From an uncultured Lachnospiraceae bacterium (GTDB taxonomy: Bacteria; Bacillota; Clostridia; Lachnospirales; Lachnospiraceae), in contig CAKSBC010000020.1 in NCBI GenBank assembly GCA_934438085.1, positions 1-36,334 on the forward strand: a stretch of DNA of 36,334 nt. The letters are read 5' to 3'. Below, in pieces: positions 23,991 to 31,903 of the stretch (positions are counted from its first letter, which is position 1; the number at the start of each line of letters is the position of its first letter). The notes beneath the pieces are model-generated. The model made no database searches, was not told the origin of the DNA, and was given only the letters and a program-made list of their open reading frames with translations. The translations under genes and the position numbers were made by a program.

Positions 23991-24051
23991 ACCTGTACAA
24001 ATAGTGTTTTTGCGCATGATTTGCGTTAAAATACATTTTGTACAGGTTTTT
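23991..24051 (+). terminator. large terminator hairpin of the liv operon
   Basis: ACCTGTACAAA (23991-24001) pairs with the strand ending TTTGTACAGGT (24036-24046). Pairing continues inside with GTGTTTT (24004-24010) and AAAATAC (24027-24033), leaving a loop around TGCGCATGATTTGCG. TTTTT follows at 24047-24051. Such a long extended stem is unusual for a simple terminator. Confidence 0.75.
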
Positions 24052-24082
24052 AATTTTAAAATCTTTAGAGCAGAGGTTTAGT

Positions 24083-25435
24083 ATGAGTACTGATAATAAA
24101 GTCATGGATTATAGTAAGACAGTTAAAAATGCAGAGATTTTATTGAGTTTTATTAAGGCAAGCCCAAGTGTTTTTCATACCACAGAAACGCTTAGCCGCT
24201 ATTATACTTCCTGCGGATTTGAGTATTTGCCTGAAAATGAGGTATGGAGTCTTGTGCCGGGTGGAAAATACTATACAAAAAGAAATAACTCCAGCATTAT
24301 TGCATTCAACGTTGGAAAGGATGCCGCTGAAGATCTGCATTTTCAGATATGTGCATCGCATGGAGATTCACCGACATTTAAATTAAAGGATGTGCCTGAG
24401 GTAGAAGGCCCGGCAGATTATCTCAGACTAAATGTTGAGGGATACGGCGGCATGATTGAAAATACCTGGTTTGACAGACCTTTAAGCATAGCCGGAAGAG
24501 TGTTGGTAAGAGAAAATGTAGGCATAAAGTCACGTCTTATATATATTGATGAGGATATGCTTATTATTCCGAGCATGGCTATTCATCTTAATAAGGATGC
24601 AAATAACGGCTATAAGTTCAATAAACAGGTCGACCTGCTGCCGCTTATGTCAGCATCGAGCTGTAAAAGCGGTACACTTGCAGACATAATTGCTGCTGCC
24701 TTGGGTATAAAACCGGAAGATATTCTCGGAAAGGATCTTGACCTTGTAAATAGGCAGGATCCGGTAATTTGGGGTGTGGGCCATCAGTTTATATCATCAC
24801 CGAGACTTGATGATCTTGAATGCGCATTTATTTCAGCTATTGCACTTGCTAATACATCAAATAACAGTACTGTAAATGTTTGCTGCTGCTTTGATAACGA
24901 AGAGGTTGGTTCAAACACCAAGCAGGGAGCCATGTCCACATTCCTTGCTGATACACTTAAGAGAATTAATAAGGGATTAGGAAGAGATGATGAAGGCTTT
25001 ATAAGAGCTGCTGCAGCATCATATATGCTTAGTTGCGACAATGCTCATGCAGTTCATCCGAATCATCCGGAAAAAACTGATTCTGACAATGCTGTATACC
25101 TTAATAAGGGAATTGTCATAAAGGAAAATGCAAGTCAGAAGTACACGACAGATGCTTTCAGCAGAGCTATAATCAAAGAAATATGTAATAGAAGCAATAT
25201 TCCTGTGCAGTCCTATGCCAATAGAAGTGACATTGCAGGAGGCTCTACCCTCGGCAACCTTTCTAATATTGAAGTCAGTATGCATGCAGCTGATATCGGA
25301 CTTCCTCAGCTTGCGATGCATTCAAGCTTTGAAACTGCCGGATGCTATGACATCGGCTATATGGCAGATGCCTTAAGTGCATTTTACAAGAGCAATATAG
25401 TTATATCCGGAGCTGACAGTGCGGTGATAAAATAA
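24083..25435 (+). CDS. M18-family metallo-aminopeptidase
   Basis: Predicted cytosolic dizinc aminopeptidase of family M18 (aspartyl aminopeptidase-like), removing N-terminal, often acidic, residues from peptides. The zinc and catalytic landmarks appear in order: H-G-D in CASHGDSPTFK, SPRLDDLECAF, the E-E pair in CFDNEEVGSNTKQGA, SCDNAHAVHPNHPEK, and the final His in LAMHSSFETAG. GGSTLGNLS is the M18 C-terminal mark. I chose the ATG at 24083 (450 aa), with AGAGG about 7 bases upstream; the longer TTG-initiated frame would run back into the liv terminator. It is monocistronic, ending at a shared hairpin. Whether it prefers Asp/Glu or is broad cannot be read here. Confidence 0.92.
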   Translation: MSTDNKVMDYSKTVKNAEILLSFIKASPSVFHTTETLSRYYTSCGFEYLPENEVWSLVPGGKYYTKRNNSSIIAFNVGKDAAEDLHFQICASHGDSPTFKLKDVPEVEGPADYLRLNVEGYGGMIENTWFDRPLSIAGRVLVRENVGIKSRLIYIDEDMLIIPSMAIHLNKDANNGYKFNKQVDLLPLMSASSCKSGTLADIIAAALGIKPEDILGKDLDLVNRQDPVIWGVGHQFISSPRLDDLECAFISAIALANTSNNSTVNVCCCFDNEEVGSNTKQGAMSTFLADTLKRINKGLGRDDEGFIRAAAASYMLSCDNAHAVHPNHPEKTDSDNAVYLNKGIVIKENASQKYTTDAFSRAIIKEICNRSNIPVQSYANRSDIAGGSTLGNLSNIEVSMHAADIGLPQLAMHSSFETAGCYDIGYMADALSAFYKSNIVISGADSAVIK

Positions 25436-25463
25436 AAATATCATAAATTAGCTAAAACCATAA

Positions 25464-25493
25464 AGCGCCGATGATGATGAACATCACGGCGCT
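25464..25493. terminator. bidirectional terminator between the aminopeptidase and GntR genes
   Basis: AGCGCCG (25464-25470) pairs with CGGCGCT (25487-25493), with inner GATG/CATC pairing. A GATTTTAT tail follows on the + strand and TTTATGGTTTT on the - strand, fitting the convergent genes. Confidence 0.75.
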
Positions 25494-25509
25494 GATTTTA
25501 TCGGATAAA

Positions 25510-26193
25510 TTATGTATTAACAAAGTATTCAGGGTTGGAATTGTGAAGAAACTCATAGTATCTGCTTAAACTAACATCGTGATGCAGTAAAAGAGTATTT
25601 TTAAGATCTTCAATATCATTTTTCTCTATACATTCTGCAATATGTCTGTGTTCATCTATAGTACTTTTAAACTCCTCCGGACAGGATTGCCATCCTAATA
25701 TTCTAAAGCGCGTAGTAAGATGCAACTTACTTTCAATCATATTCCATATTTGTTTGTGTCCTGCAAGCTCGAAAAGTTTTTCATGAAAAGTATAGTCGTT
25801 GTCTATGTATTCAGGAAAATCCCGGCTTTTGAAGGCGTATTCCTGCATAACAAGATATTTCTCAACTGATGGAATTACAGGAACAGCTTTTGATGCCAAT
25901 TCAGAAAAAATATTAAGCTCAAGACAGTAGCGCATATAAATTATTTCCCTTATGAGATTAAGGTCTATAAGAGAAACATAGGTTCCTTTCTGAGGATAAA
26001 TATTGACATAGCCATCCATTTCAAGCATCATCATTGCCTCGCGTCTGGGTGTGCGGCTGGCTCCGACAAGTCCGGTTATAGAGTTTTCATCTATCCTTTC
26101 GCCGGGACGAAGATCGAGATATACAATTTTATCTCGTATTATATTGTAAACCTGATCTTTAATTGAACTGACCTGTGAAGTAAATGTTGTCAT
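25510..26193 (-). CDS. GntR-family regulator, FadR/FCD subfamily
   Basis: Predicted metabolite-responsive repressor. The N-terminal winged helix runs from about residue 9 to 75: DQVYNIIRDKIVYLDLRPGERIDENSITGLVGASRTPRREAMMMLE, then GYVNIYPQKGTYVS. The usual SRTPVREAL has Arg in place of Val. The C-terminal all-helical FCD domain has the metal/ligand residues D-x-x-F-H (NDYTFHEKLFELAGH), H in DEHRHIAECI and HHDVSLSRYY. The ATG at 26193 (227 aa) has GAGGTG 7 bases upstream; in-frame ATGs further up (26208, 26235) lack this. It is divergent from the amidohydrolase-TRAP genes and likely controls them through the dyads at 26329-26368. Confidence 0.92.
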   Translation of the reverse strand: MTTFTSQVSSIKDQVYNIIRDKIVYLDLRPGERIDENSITGLVGASRTPRREAMMMLEMDGYVNIYPQKGTYVSLIDLNLIREIIYMRYCLELNIFSELASKAVPVIPSVEKYLVMQEYAFKSRDFPEYIDNDYTFHEKLFELAGHKQIWNMIESKLHLTTRFRILGWQSCPEEFKSTIDEHRHIAECIEKNDIEDLKNTLLLHHDVSLSRYYEFLHNSNPEYFVNT

Positions 26194-26305
26194 ATGATAA
26201 CACCTCATAATTCTTTCTTCAATTGATTTTACCATAATATTTTAAAAGTGAAAATGAATTCAAATGGCATTTTGAACAAAAAATACAGTACATCTTCATT
26301 ATTAT

Positions 26306-26368
26306 TTGTCAATTGTAATAATTTCATATACATGCTAACATGCAAGCATACAGAAATGCAAGCATGTA
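26306..26368. promoter_or_regulatory. operator array and promoter between GntR and amidohydrolase
   Basis: ATGCAAGCAT (an ATGC/GCAT dyad) occurs twice, at 26340-26349 and 26356-26365, centres 16 bp apart. An outer 8-bp perfect inverted repeat, TACATGCT (26329-26336) and AGCATGTA (26361-26368), frames both. TTGTCA (26306-26311) with TATACA (26327-26332, 15-base spacer) is a promoter candidate whose -10 touches the array. This is the expected layout for repression by the divergent GntR protein, but binding is inferred. Confidence 0.6.
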
Positions 26369-26445
26369 AAACAAATTCACTATAGTTTTAACAGCATTTA
26401 TGTAATGAAGCTATTTAATCTGATAATTACTTAAGAGGAAAAGCA

Positions 26446-27870
26446 ATGAATGCAGAAAAGATACGAGAGTATGCAGAATGCTGGCTAAAAGAAAATTCTG
26501 ACGAGTTTAACAGACTTTCGGATTTTATATGGGAGAATCCGGAACTTGGTCTTGAGGAATTCGGAGCATTTTCAGCTATTACAGAACTTTTGAGAAAAAA
26601 TGAGTTTACCGTTGAGACAAATGTAGGGGATATGCCTACAGCATTTATAGCCAGTTACGGAAATGGGCATCCTATTATAGGTATTAATGTTGAATATGAT
26701 TGTCTCCCGGGGCTTTCGCAACAAAAAGATAAACCTTATCCTTGCCCCGTAATTGAGGGAGCTCCGGGACAGGGATGCGGACACAATATTCTGGGAACCG
26801 CAGCTGTAAAGGCAGGTATTGCTGTAAAGGAAGCAATTAAACATTTTGAGCTTGCGGGAACCGTTAAGCTTTTTGGATCCCCATATGAAGAAGCCAGTGT
26901 TGGCAAACCTCTGGTTGGACGAACAGGCGCATATAAAAATGTAGATGCATTTCTGGATTGGCATCCTTGGCACTATAACAGAGCGGATTATGATAAATGC
27001 AATAGTGTATTTGTTTGTATCTATCATTTCAAAGGTAAGAAAGCACATGGAGCATATCCGTGGCAGGGACGCAGTGCATTTGATGCAGCAATGCTTTTCG
27101 GACATGCGCTTGAAATGCTTAGAGAGCATATAATTCCTGCAGGACCTGATGCCGCACATACAATTAACTACACCTTTACAGACGTCGGTGCTGAATATGC
27201 CAATGTTGTTCCAGACAAGACGGATGTACAGCTTTATGGAAGATTTAATGATCTTGATATTTCTAAAGATGCGTTTGACAGAATAATGAAAGCTGCAGAA
27301 GGCGCTGCATTAGCAACAGGAACAGAGGTTGAACGTGAAATCTTAACTTATACACATAATAAAATACCTAATAAGACTCTTGCTGAGATAGTCCATAAAA
27401 ACATGGAGTATTACGGAGCTCCTGATTTTACTGCTGATGAGCAGAATTTTGTGAAAGAAATGCAGAAAAATGTAGGGTTAGAACCAATAGGGCTAAGAAC
27501 TGATATAGATCCTTTCGGAGAAAGCGAAACGATCATATGTGACACCTCGGAGTTCACATGGAATGCTCCGTATGCAACATTCTGGTTGGCTATGGGACCA
27601 ACATCCGGATGGCATAATTGGATGGTAACTGCATGTGCCGGTAGTTCAATAGGACAAAAAACTTTGGCAAGAGCATCTCAGATAACGACGGCATCTGCCA
27701 TAGACCTTCTGACACAACCGGATATTATTGATAAGGCAAAGAAAGAGTGGCGTGAACGTATGGGCGGAAAACAATACGAATGTTTACTGCCGAAGGAACA
27801 TAAGCCACCTATAGGAATAAATGCTGCAACAATGGATAAATATTTTCAGAACAGGAGAAGATCCGTTTAA
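26446..27870 (+). CDS. M20-family amidohydrolase, AbgB-like
   Basis: Predicted dinuclear-metal amidohydrolase of peptidase family M20 (AbgB / aminoacylase-like), hydrolysing an amide between an acyl or aryl group and an amino acid. Motifs in order: IWENPELGLEEF, VEYDCLPGLSQQ (the AbgB-type E-Y/F-D-x-LPGLSQ), C-G-H in GQGCGHNILGTAAV, the catalytic Glu pair in SPYEEASVGK, WHPW, the bulging-domain GKKAHGAYPWQGRSAFDA and the last His in GWHNWMVTACAGSSIG. All expected ligands (Cys, His, Glu, His, His) are present. At 474 aa it matches AbgB; no AbgA partner is adjacent. AGAGGA precedes the ATG. It lies 86 bases before a TRAP transporter and opposite a GntR regulator, so the transporter probably imports its substrate, which is unknown. 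Confidence 0.9.
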   Translation: MNAEKIREYAECWLKENSDEFNRLSDFIWENPELGLEEFGAFSAITELLRKNEFTVETNVGDMPTAFIASYGNGHPIIGINVEYDCLPGLSQQKDKPYPCPVIEGAPGQGCGHNILGTAAVKAGIAVKEAIKHFELAGTVKLFGSPYEEASVGKPLVGRTGAYKNVDAFLDWHPWHYNRADYDKCNSVFVCIYHFKGKKAHGAYPWQGRSAFDAAMLFGHALEMLREHIIPAGPDAAHTINYTFTDVGAEYANVVPDKTDVQLYGRFNDLDISKDAFDRIMKAAEGAALATGTEVEREILTYTHNKIPNKTLAEIVHKNMEYYGAPDFTADEQNFVKEMQKNVGLEPIGLRTDIDPFGESETIICDTSEFTWNAPYATFWLAMGPTSGWHNWMVTACAGSSIGQKTLARASQITTASAIDLLTQPDIIDKAKKEWRERMGGKQYECLLPKEHKPPIGINAATMDKYFQNRRRSV

Positions 27871-27956
27871 CTATTTTATATCTATATATTAACAAAGCTT
27901 CAGCGAAGGCTTTAAATAATGAAACCTTATAAACTGGGAGATTTAAGGAGGAAAAA

Positions 27957-29048
27957 ATGAAAAAATCGATAGCTTTTATTCTTGCTCTTGCTATGACAGC
28001 AGTTCTTACAGCGTGTGGCGGCAGTAATAGCGGCACAACTACAACAGAGTCATCAGCAACATCATCAGAAGCAGCGGATACAAGTTCAGCAGATAACAGT
28101 GGTTCTGCAACTGATACATCTAACGCTGAATATACAATAAAAGTCGGACATACCCTTCAGGAAAATACACCTTCACATGAGGGCTTTGTTAAATTCAAAG
28201 AAGAAGTTGAGAAGAATAGTAACGGACGTATTGCTGTAGAGATATATCCAAACTCGGCTCTTGGTTCAGAAAGAGTTATGTATGAGGCATGTCAGATGGG
28301 AACACTTGAAGTGGCATATGGTACAAGCTCAGTACTGGCAAATTTCGATTCAAAGCTTAAGGTTTTAGATCTTCCTTTCCTTTTTGAAAATGAGGATGCA
28401 GCAAGAAAGGCTGTAAATGGAAAGCTTGGAGAGGCAGCAGCAGAAGGATTAGAGGATATAGGTCTTGTAAAACTTACATATCTTGAAAATGGTATGAGAA
28501 TGATTACAAACAGTGCAAGGCCAATTAATACTCCTGATGACCTTAAGGGACTTAAGATAAGAACAATGGAAAATGATATTCATATGAAGGCATTTGAGCT
28601 TCTTGGTGCTTCACCTACACCTATGGCTTTTACAGAGCTTTTCACTGCTCTTCAGCAGAAAACGGTTGATGCTCAGGAAAACCCAATTTTCCTTATTCAG
28701 ACATCACGCTTTGATGAAGTTCAGAAGTACCTTTCATTAACAGGTCATCTCTATACTTCAGGTGTTGTCACTATCAATAAGCAGTTATACGATAGTCTTC
28801 CGGAAGACCTTCAGAAGGTTCTTATGGATGCAGCTGACGTAGCAAGAGAGTATCAGTATGAACTCTGTGATAAGCAGAATGCGGAAGCGTTAGAGTATCT
28901 TAAGACTAAGATGGAAGTGAATGAAATCACACCGGAAAACAGAGAACTTTTTGTTGAAAAGACAGCACCTGTATATGATCAGGTTGCATCAGAAATAGGA
29001 CAGGATCTTGTCGACATTGCAAAGGATGCTCAGGCAGGAAACTATTGA
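27957..29048 (+). CDS. TRAP transporter substrate-binding lipoprotein (DctP family)
   Basis: Predicted extracytoplasmic solute receptor of a tripartite ATP-independent (TRAP) importer. A lipoprotein signal ends at L-T-A-C20, followed by a ~35-residue Ser/Thr-rich linker. The DctP fold starts near IKVGHTLQENTPSHEGFVKFKEEVEKNSNGRIAVEIYPNSALGSE. The conserved ligand Arg is in KGLKIRTMENDIHMKAFELLGASPTPM, and the family's QQKTVDAQENP follows. At 363 aa it has normal length. TAAGGAGG is 6 bases before the ATG. TRAP receptors bind carboxylates by that Arg, which suits an N-acyl or aryl amino acid for the amidohydrolase upstream. Confidence 0.93.
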   Translation: MKKSIAFILALAMTAVLTACGGSNSGTTTTESSATSSEAADTSSADNSGSATDTSNAEYTIKVGHTLQENTPSHEGFVKFKEEVEKNSNGRIAVEIYPNSALGSERVMYEACQMGTLEVAYGTSSVLANFDSKLKVLDLPFLFENEDAARKAVNGKLGEAAAEGLEDIGLVKLTYLENGMRMITNSARPINTPDDLKGLKIRTMENDIHMKAFELLGASPTPMAFTELFTALQQKTVDAQENPIFLIQTSRFDEVQKYLSLTGHLYTSGVVTINKQLYDSLPEDLQKVLMDAADVAREYQYELCDKQNAEALEYLKTKMEVNEITPENRELFVEKTAPVYDQVASEIGQDLVDIAKDAQAGNY

Positions 29049-29080
29049 TAAATACATAAAAGCTGAAGCTGCATGAATAA

Positions 29081-29131
29081 ATGGGCAGTCTACCGAAAAG
29101 TTGTAATTTTGATTTCGGTTTGTCTGCCCAT
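29081..29131 (+). other. intercistronic hairpin dctP-dctQ
   Basis: ATGGGCAG (29081-29088) pairs with CTGCCCAT (29124-29131) and CCGAAA (29093-29098) with TTTCGG (29113-29118), forming a two-step stem. No T-run follows, so it probably protects the abundant receptor mRNA rather than ending the transcript. Confidence 0.6.
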
Positions 29132-29158
29132 ACGCTTTAAGCATAAGGAGATAATAAA

Positions 29159-29638
29159 ATGATCAGGAAAATATTGGATCATCTTGAAGAAAACATACTT
29201 ATAGCATCGTATCTTGTTGTTATACCTATACTAACTGCACAGGTCATAAGCAGGTATGTTTTAGGTCATTCGTTGTCATGGTCTGAAGAATTGGCAAGAT
29301 ATATTTTTATATGGCAGATCTGGCTTGGGTCAAGCTATTGTGTACAGAAAAATCGCCATATAAGAATAGATATTTTTACGCACAAGCTTCCTAAAGGAGC
29401 AAAGAATGTATTTGAGACATTTGTTGCTATTGTAAGTATTGCATTTCTTATCTTCCTGACATTTAAGGGAATAAAGATAGTTCAGATGGTATCAAGGATG
29501 GGGCAGACATCTGCAGCGTTAAAGCTTCCAATGTCATACGTATATGCGTGTATTCCGGTATCCTGCATACTAATGATGATCAGATATATTGAGCATATAA
29601 TTAAAATGTTCAAAAGTGAAGAAAGGGAAGAGGTATAA
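29159..29638 (+). CDS. TRAP transporter small membrane subunit (DctQ family)
   Basis: Predicted small four-helix subunit of the TRAP importer. Hydrophobic spans run from about residues 13-32, 45-62, 85-106 and 125-148. DctQ marks visible: the segment VISRYVLGHSLSWSEELARYIFIWQIWLGSSYCVQKNRHIRID, including the S-W-x-E-E-x-x-R-Y motif and the H-I-R-I-D element. At 159 aa it is typical. AAGGAG stands 8 bases before the ATG. The stop codon is 2 bases before dctM, indicating coupled translation. Confidence 0.93.
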   Translation: MIRKILDHLEENILIASYLVVIPILTAQVISRYVLGHSLSWSEELARYIFIWQIWLGSSYCVQKNRHIRIDIFTHKLPKGAKNVFETFVAIVSIAFLIFLTFKGIKIVQMVSRMGQTSAALKLPMSYVYACIPVSCILMMIRYIEHIIKMFKSEEREEV

Positions 29639-29640
29639 AT

Positions 29641-30936
29641 ATGGTACTTGTAGTTTTATTTGTTCTCTTATTCGCTGCAATATTCCTGACAATTCCCATT
29701 GGTATAAGTTTAGGCGGTGCGACGCTTATATCAATGATATCATTTACAAAGATGAGTCCTGATGTACTTGCACAGCTTGCAGTAACAGGCCTTGACAGCT
29801 TTACGCTTCTTGCTATCCCTTACTTTATTTTAGCAGGAGAGCTAATGAGTACGGGTGGAATATCACGCCGTATAGTTAATATGGCACATTGTTTTGTGAA
29901 AAACCTTGCAGGTGCATTAGCAATAATAACTACATGTGCATGCATGTTCTTTGCAGCTATATCAGGCTCTGGTCCTGCAACGGTTTCAGCGATAGGAAGC
30001 ATGATGATTCCGGAAATGGAGAAGGACCATTATGATAAAGCATGGGCAACAGCTATCACGTGCTGCGGAGGAATTATCGGAGTTATAATACCTCCATCAA
30101 TACCATTTGTTCTTTTCGGAGTAATCACGGGCTGTTCTATTGGCGAACTTTTTATTGCAGGTATAGTCCCTGGACTTCTTATTGGCGCAGCACTCTGCGC
30201 ATACAGCTGGTGGGTTTGCAAGAAAAACGGTTACGGTGAAAGACTTGAGAATGAAGAGCCTAGAGAGCAGATGAGCCTTTGGGAAACCTTTAAAGATTCA
30301 TTTGCTGCACTGTTAACACCGCTTATTATTCTCGGAGGAATATATGCGGGAATATTCACACCTACAGAAGCTGCAATTGTTGCAAATGTCTGGGCTCTTA
30401 TTGCCGGAAAATTTATTTACAAGGAGCTCGATTGGCATACATTGGTTACTGCACTTAAAAATACAGCGCTTACAACAAGTTCATGTTTATTTACAATAGC
30501 GTGTGCAACAGGTTTTGGATATTTACTTACAACTATGCAGGTTCCGGCAAAATTTGCGGCATTTTTATTAGGTGCAACCAGCAATACGTACCTTATAATA
30601 CTTATGCTTCTTATATTCCTGCTGATTATAGGCTGTTTTATGGATAATATAACATCCATGACTATTCTTACTCCTATTTTTGTACCAATTGTTCAGCAGT
30701 GCGGCTATTCTCTGGTTCATTTTGGAGTATTTATGACCGTAGCGCTTGCAATAGGATTCATTACACCTCCGTACGGTGCGAATCTGTTTGTTGCCTCCGG
30801 AATAACGGGACTTACAGTACCTCAGATATCAAAGAAAATTTTGCCTATGATTATCCTGCTCATTGTATTGTTGATGATCATAACATTTATTCCTGGAATA
30901 TCTATGGGATTGCCTGGACTAATATACAATAAATAA
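29641..30936 (+). CDS. TRAP transporter large permease subunit (DctM family)
   Basis: Predicted transport subunit, about 11-12 membrane helices across 431 residues, driven by a sodium or proton gradient. DctM hallmarks: IPIGISLGGATLI, LLAIPYFILAGELMSTGGISRRIV, the AISGSGPATVSAIGSMMIPEM hairpin motif, CCGGIIGVIIPPSIPFVLFG, GGIYAGIFTPTEAAIVANVWALIAG and GCFMDNITSMTILTPIFVPI, then the second hairpin motif FITPPYGANLFVASGI. AAGAGGT upstream overlaps the dctQ end. No clear terminator follows in 30937-31020, so read-through toward the next gene is possible. Confidence 0.95.
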   Translation: MVLVVLFVLLFAAIFLTIPIGISLGGATLISMISFTKMSPDVLAQLAVTGLDSFTLLAIPYFILAGELMSTGGISRRIVNMAHCFVKNLAGALAIITTCACMFFAAISGSGPATVSAIGSMMIPEMEKDHYDKAWATAITCCGGIIGVIIPPSIPFVLFGVITGCSIGELFIAGIVPGLLIGAALCAYSWWVCKKNGYGERLENEEPREQMSLWETFKDSFAALLTPLIILGGIYAGIFTPTEAAIVANVWALIAGKFIYKELDWHTLVTALKNTALTTSSCLFTIACATGFGYLLTTMQVPAKFAAFLLGATSNTYLIILMLLIFLLIIGCFMDNITSMTILTPIFVPIVQQCGYSLVHFGVFMTVALAIGFITPPYGANLFVASGITGLTVPQISKKILPMIILLIVLLMIITFIPGISMGLPGLIYNK

Positions 30937-31026
30937 TCATTGAACATTGATTAATGGCAATAAAAATGTTGTAGTAGATATGAACTTAGAAAAGTTGATA
31001 TTTACCGATTTCACAGTCTCGTTTTC

Positions 31027-31102
31027 ACGTTGACATTAACGTATATGAAAGACTATATTTGAGAAAATACATTGTATAATCTTATTATTAATTAGTGTCA
31101 AC
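31027..31102 (+). promoter_or_regulatory. promoter with flanking inverted repeats upstream of the flavoprotein gene
   Basis: TTGACA (31030-31035), 18-base spacer, TATATT (31054-31059). GTTGACATTAA (31029-31039) overlaps the -35 and is the near-perfect inverse (10 of 11) of TTAGTGTCAAC (31092-31102), about 30 bases into the expected transcript. ACGTT/AACGT (31027-31031/31038-31042) also form a dyad on the -35. A second TATAAT lies at 31075-31080. This resembles a repressor-controlled promoter with two sites. Confidence 0.5.
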
Positions 31103-31125
31103 TTTTATGCAGCGAGGTAAAAAAA

Positions 31126-31602
31126 ATGTTCAGAAAAATGAGACGAAATAAGCAGGAGCTTTCTGAGGAAGTATGCAAGGAGGTTTTAAACAAAAGTAAG
31201 CGAGGTGTCCTTGCTGTCCTGGGAGATGGAGAGTATCCGTATACTGTGCCTATAAACTATTATTACTGTGAAGATAATAATAAAATTTATTTTCACGGAG
31301 CGAGGGAAGGGCATAAGATTGATGCAATAAGCAAACACGATAAAGTATCTTTTTGTGTTTACGATGAAGGATATCTCAAAGACGGTGATTGGGCGCTTTA
31401 TATAAAAAGCATTATAGTTTTCGGACGACTTCATCTTAGTAATGAGAAGGAGCATGACCTTGCAGCATTAAGGAAATTGGCAGAAAAATATTATCCAACA
31501 CCTGATTCAGTAGAAGAAATCATGAATAAGGAGGCTCATTTGGCTCAGGTTTTAGAACTTGATATAGAACATATGAGCGGCAAGTTGGTTCATGAGTGTT
31601 AA
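31126..31602 (+). CDS. pyridoxamine 5'-phosphate oxidase family (NimA-like) flavoprotein
   Basis: Predicted split-barrel FMN-binding protein related to pyridoxamine phosphate oxidase and the 5-nitroimidazole reductase NimA. Seen: MFRKMRRNKQELSEEVCKEVL at the N-terminus, as in NimA-like proteins, GVLAVLGDGEYPYTVPINYYY (first barrel strands and FMN phosphate region), KIYFHGAREGHKIDAI, and DKVSFCVYDE. At 158 aa it matches the group. GAGGT is 8 bases before the ATG. It has its own promoter and terminator, so it need not belong to the TRAP unit. The substrate is unknown; a true PdxH role is unlikely given the short length. Confidence 0.85.
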   Translation: MFRKMRRNKQELSEEVCKEVLNKSKRGVLAVLGDGEYPYTVPINYYYCEDNNKIYFHGAREGHKIDAISKHDKVSFCVYDEGYLKDGDWALYIKSIIVFGRLHLSNEKEHDLAALRKLAEKYYPTPDSVEEIMNKEAHLAQVLELDIEHMSGKLVHEC

Positions 31603-31631
31603 GCAGCAGACTTTTTTATAACTAATCGAAA

Positions 31632-31679
31632 AAAAGCGGCTTTGGTGAATGCATATGGCATCGCCGGAAGGCCGCTTTT
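31632..31679 (+). terminator. terminator after the flavoprotein gene
   Basis: AAAAGCGGC (31632-31640) pairs with GCCGCTTTT (31671-31679), with inner pairing of GGTGAATGC and GGCATCGCC. The short T-run is part of the stem end; the tail TGCTGTATAAAT is modest. Confidence 0.75.
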
Positions 31680-31774
31680 GCTGTATAAATATAAACAAGG
31701 TCAATAATTTAAATTATATCCTGTTTGAAACATAAATAATTTCATTTGTATTTCAATAGACATAACGTCCGATA

Positions 31775-31808
31775 TTGACAAGTGACAACGGTTAAGTATT
31801 GATATAAA
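31775..31808 (+). promoter_or_regulatory. weak promoter candidate for the MBL-rnhA pair
   Basis: TTGACA (31775-31780) is followed by TATTGA at 16 bases (31797-31802) or TATAAA at 22 bases (31803-31808); neither spacing and -10 is ideal. The rest of 31680-31903 is AT-rich with no other structure that I can see. Confidence 0.35.
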
Positions 31809-31903
31809 ATAAACACATGGTTATTTATTAATTTGTTATCAGGCTGATTGCAAAATGACCACAACAGCCTGAAAGCACCGCTGCAGCGAGTCGGAGGTAT
31901 TTT

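Noticed and set aside
24038..24082. extended TTG start of the M18 aminopeptidase
   Set aside because: The extra 15 residues fall inside the liv terminator stem and lack a ribosome site; the ATG at 24083 has one.
25436..25509. small RNA gene at the 25464-25493 hairpin
   Set aside because: The position between convergent genes and T-rich flanks on both strands are explained by a shared terminator.
26572..27159. 195-codon - strand frame inside the amidohydrolase
   Set aside because: The + strand carries all M20 metal ligands in frame; the antisense frame has no start context or family look.
31603..31903. hidden gene in the 301-base gap before the MBL protein
   Set aside because: No frame with a ribosome site; the gap is accounted for by a terminator and AT-rich promoter DNA.
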